64,000 nucleotides of DNA from Varroa destructor (lineage: Eukaryota; Arthropoda; Arachnida; Mesostigmata; Varroidae), in NCBI RefSeq assembly GCF_002443255.2, contig NW_019211456.1, forward strand, positions 18,399,557 through 18,463,556, in the 5' to 3' direction. Below, one piece after another: positions 63,584 through 64,000 of this stretch (the first letter of the stretch is position 1; the number at the start of each line of letters is the position of its first letter). A program made the translations under genes and the position numbers. A model generated the notes under the pieces. The model did no database searches. It worked only from the letters and a program-made list of their open reading frames with translations, and had not been told where the DNA came from.

Positions 63584-64000
63584 CCCAACATCGGATTGTT
63601 ATTCCACCCGTGTGAAATTTCTGAAAAAATATCTTCAAGAGCTAAAATTCTATGGCTACAAGTACTTACCGGGCATACTGAAAACGTTTGTCTGCTTCTT
63701 TAGCTCAAACGCTTCGTACAAGGCCGCAGTGTGTACTGTTTTAGACAATATATGGTTCTACGCAGATAAATATATAAAAAAGATGTATGTTACAAGAATA
63801 TGGAAAGATTTGCTTTTTGTATTACTAAGTTTGCGATAAATTCGGCATGCGGCAGAAAATGTTTCCTACGGGCCAAACAGTCCTGCCTCATAGACTACGG
63901 ATGAAACGCTTCAACTGATCGGAGTCGCCTTCGATGCTTGTTTCGTATCAATCCTTAGTATGTTTAACGCAAATAGTTCAAAAATCGTAGTTTATTCCAG

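Overview
The window looks like AT-rich animal nuclear DNA, roughly 38-40% GC by eye. It is gene-poor, with multi-kilobase GT-AG introns, many (TA)n and poly-A/T tracts, one (TTAGG)3 tract and decayed Ty3/gypsy and Tc1/mariner-like transposon pieces. CpG is not obviously depleted. An arthropod, perhaps a mite or other chelicerate, would fit, but nothing in the sequence proves it. No bacterial-style operons, rRNA genes, intact tRNAs or CRISPR arrays were seen.

The only protein gene I can recognise with confidence lies on the + strand between about 18.9 and 31.6 kb. It is a rhodopsin-like (class A) G-protein-coupled receptor split over at least four exons. They are 18949-19186 (end of TM1 to TM3), 22057-22322 (TM3 end to TM5), 26623-26691 (TM5 and a very short third intracellular loop) and 30992-31564 (TM6, TM7 and C-tail). 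Splice phases agree across the junctions; in particular the Arg of the E-R-Y motif is split CG|C between the first two. Yet the reading frame breaks inside three of the four exons, at the start of TM3, around ECL2/TM5 and at the NPxxY motif of TM7. Asp2.50 and the TM6 tryptophan are also replaced. It therefore reads as a decaying receptor gene or pseudogene, unless the assembly carries indel errors. A segment at 14.5-14.8 kb, a Gly/Asp-rich extracellular-like stretch ending in a TM1-like helix, may be its N-terminal exon.

The rest is repeat-derived or unassigned. A plus-strand gypsy pol remnant (RT to RNase H, 25.75-26.54 kb) sits in the third receptor intron and carries a perfect 19-bp hairpin. 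A minus-strand gypsy integrase remnant lies at 50.2-50.6 kb, and a Tc1/mariner-like C-terminal fragment on the minus strand at 9.6-9.9 kb. Two diverged copies of an unnamed dispersed repeat lie at 8.04-8.15 and 15.81-15.92 kb. A few exon-like segments (61.5, 63.4 kb) and one interrupted coding-like frame (46.5-47.25 kb) are listed at low confidence. Most other open frames are no longer than chance predicts at this base composition, and they are left out.
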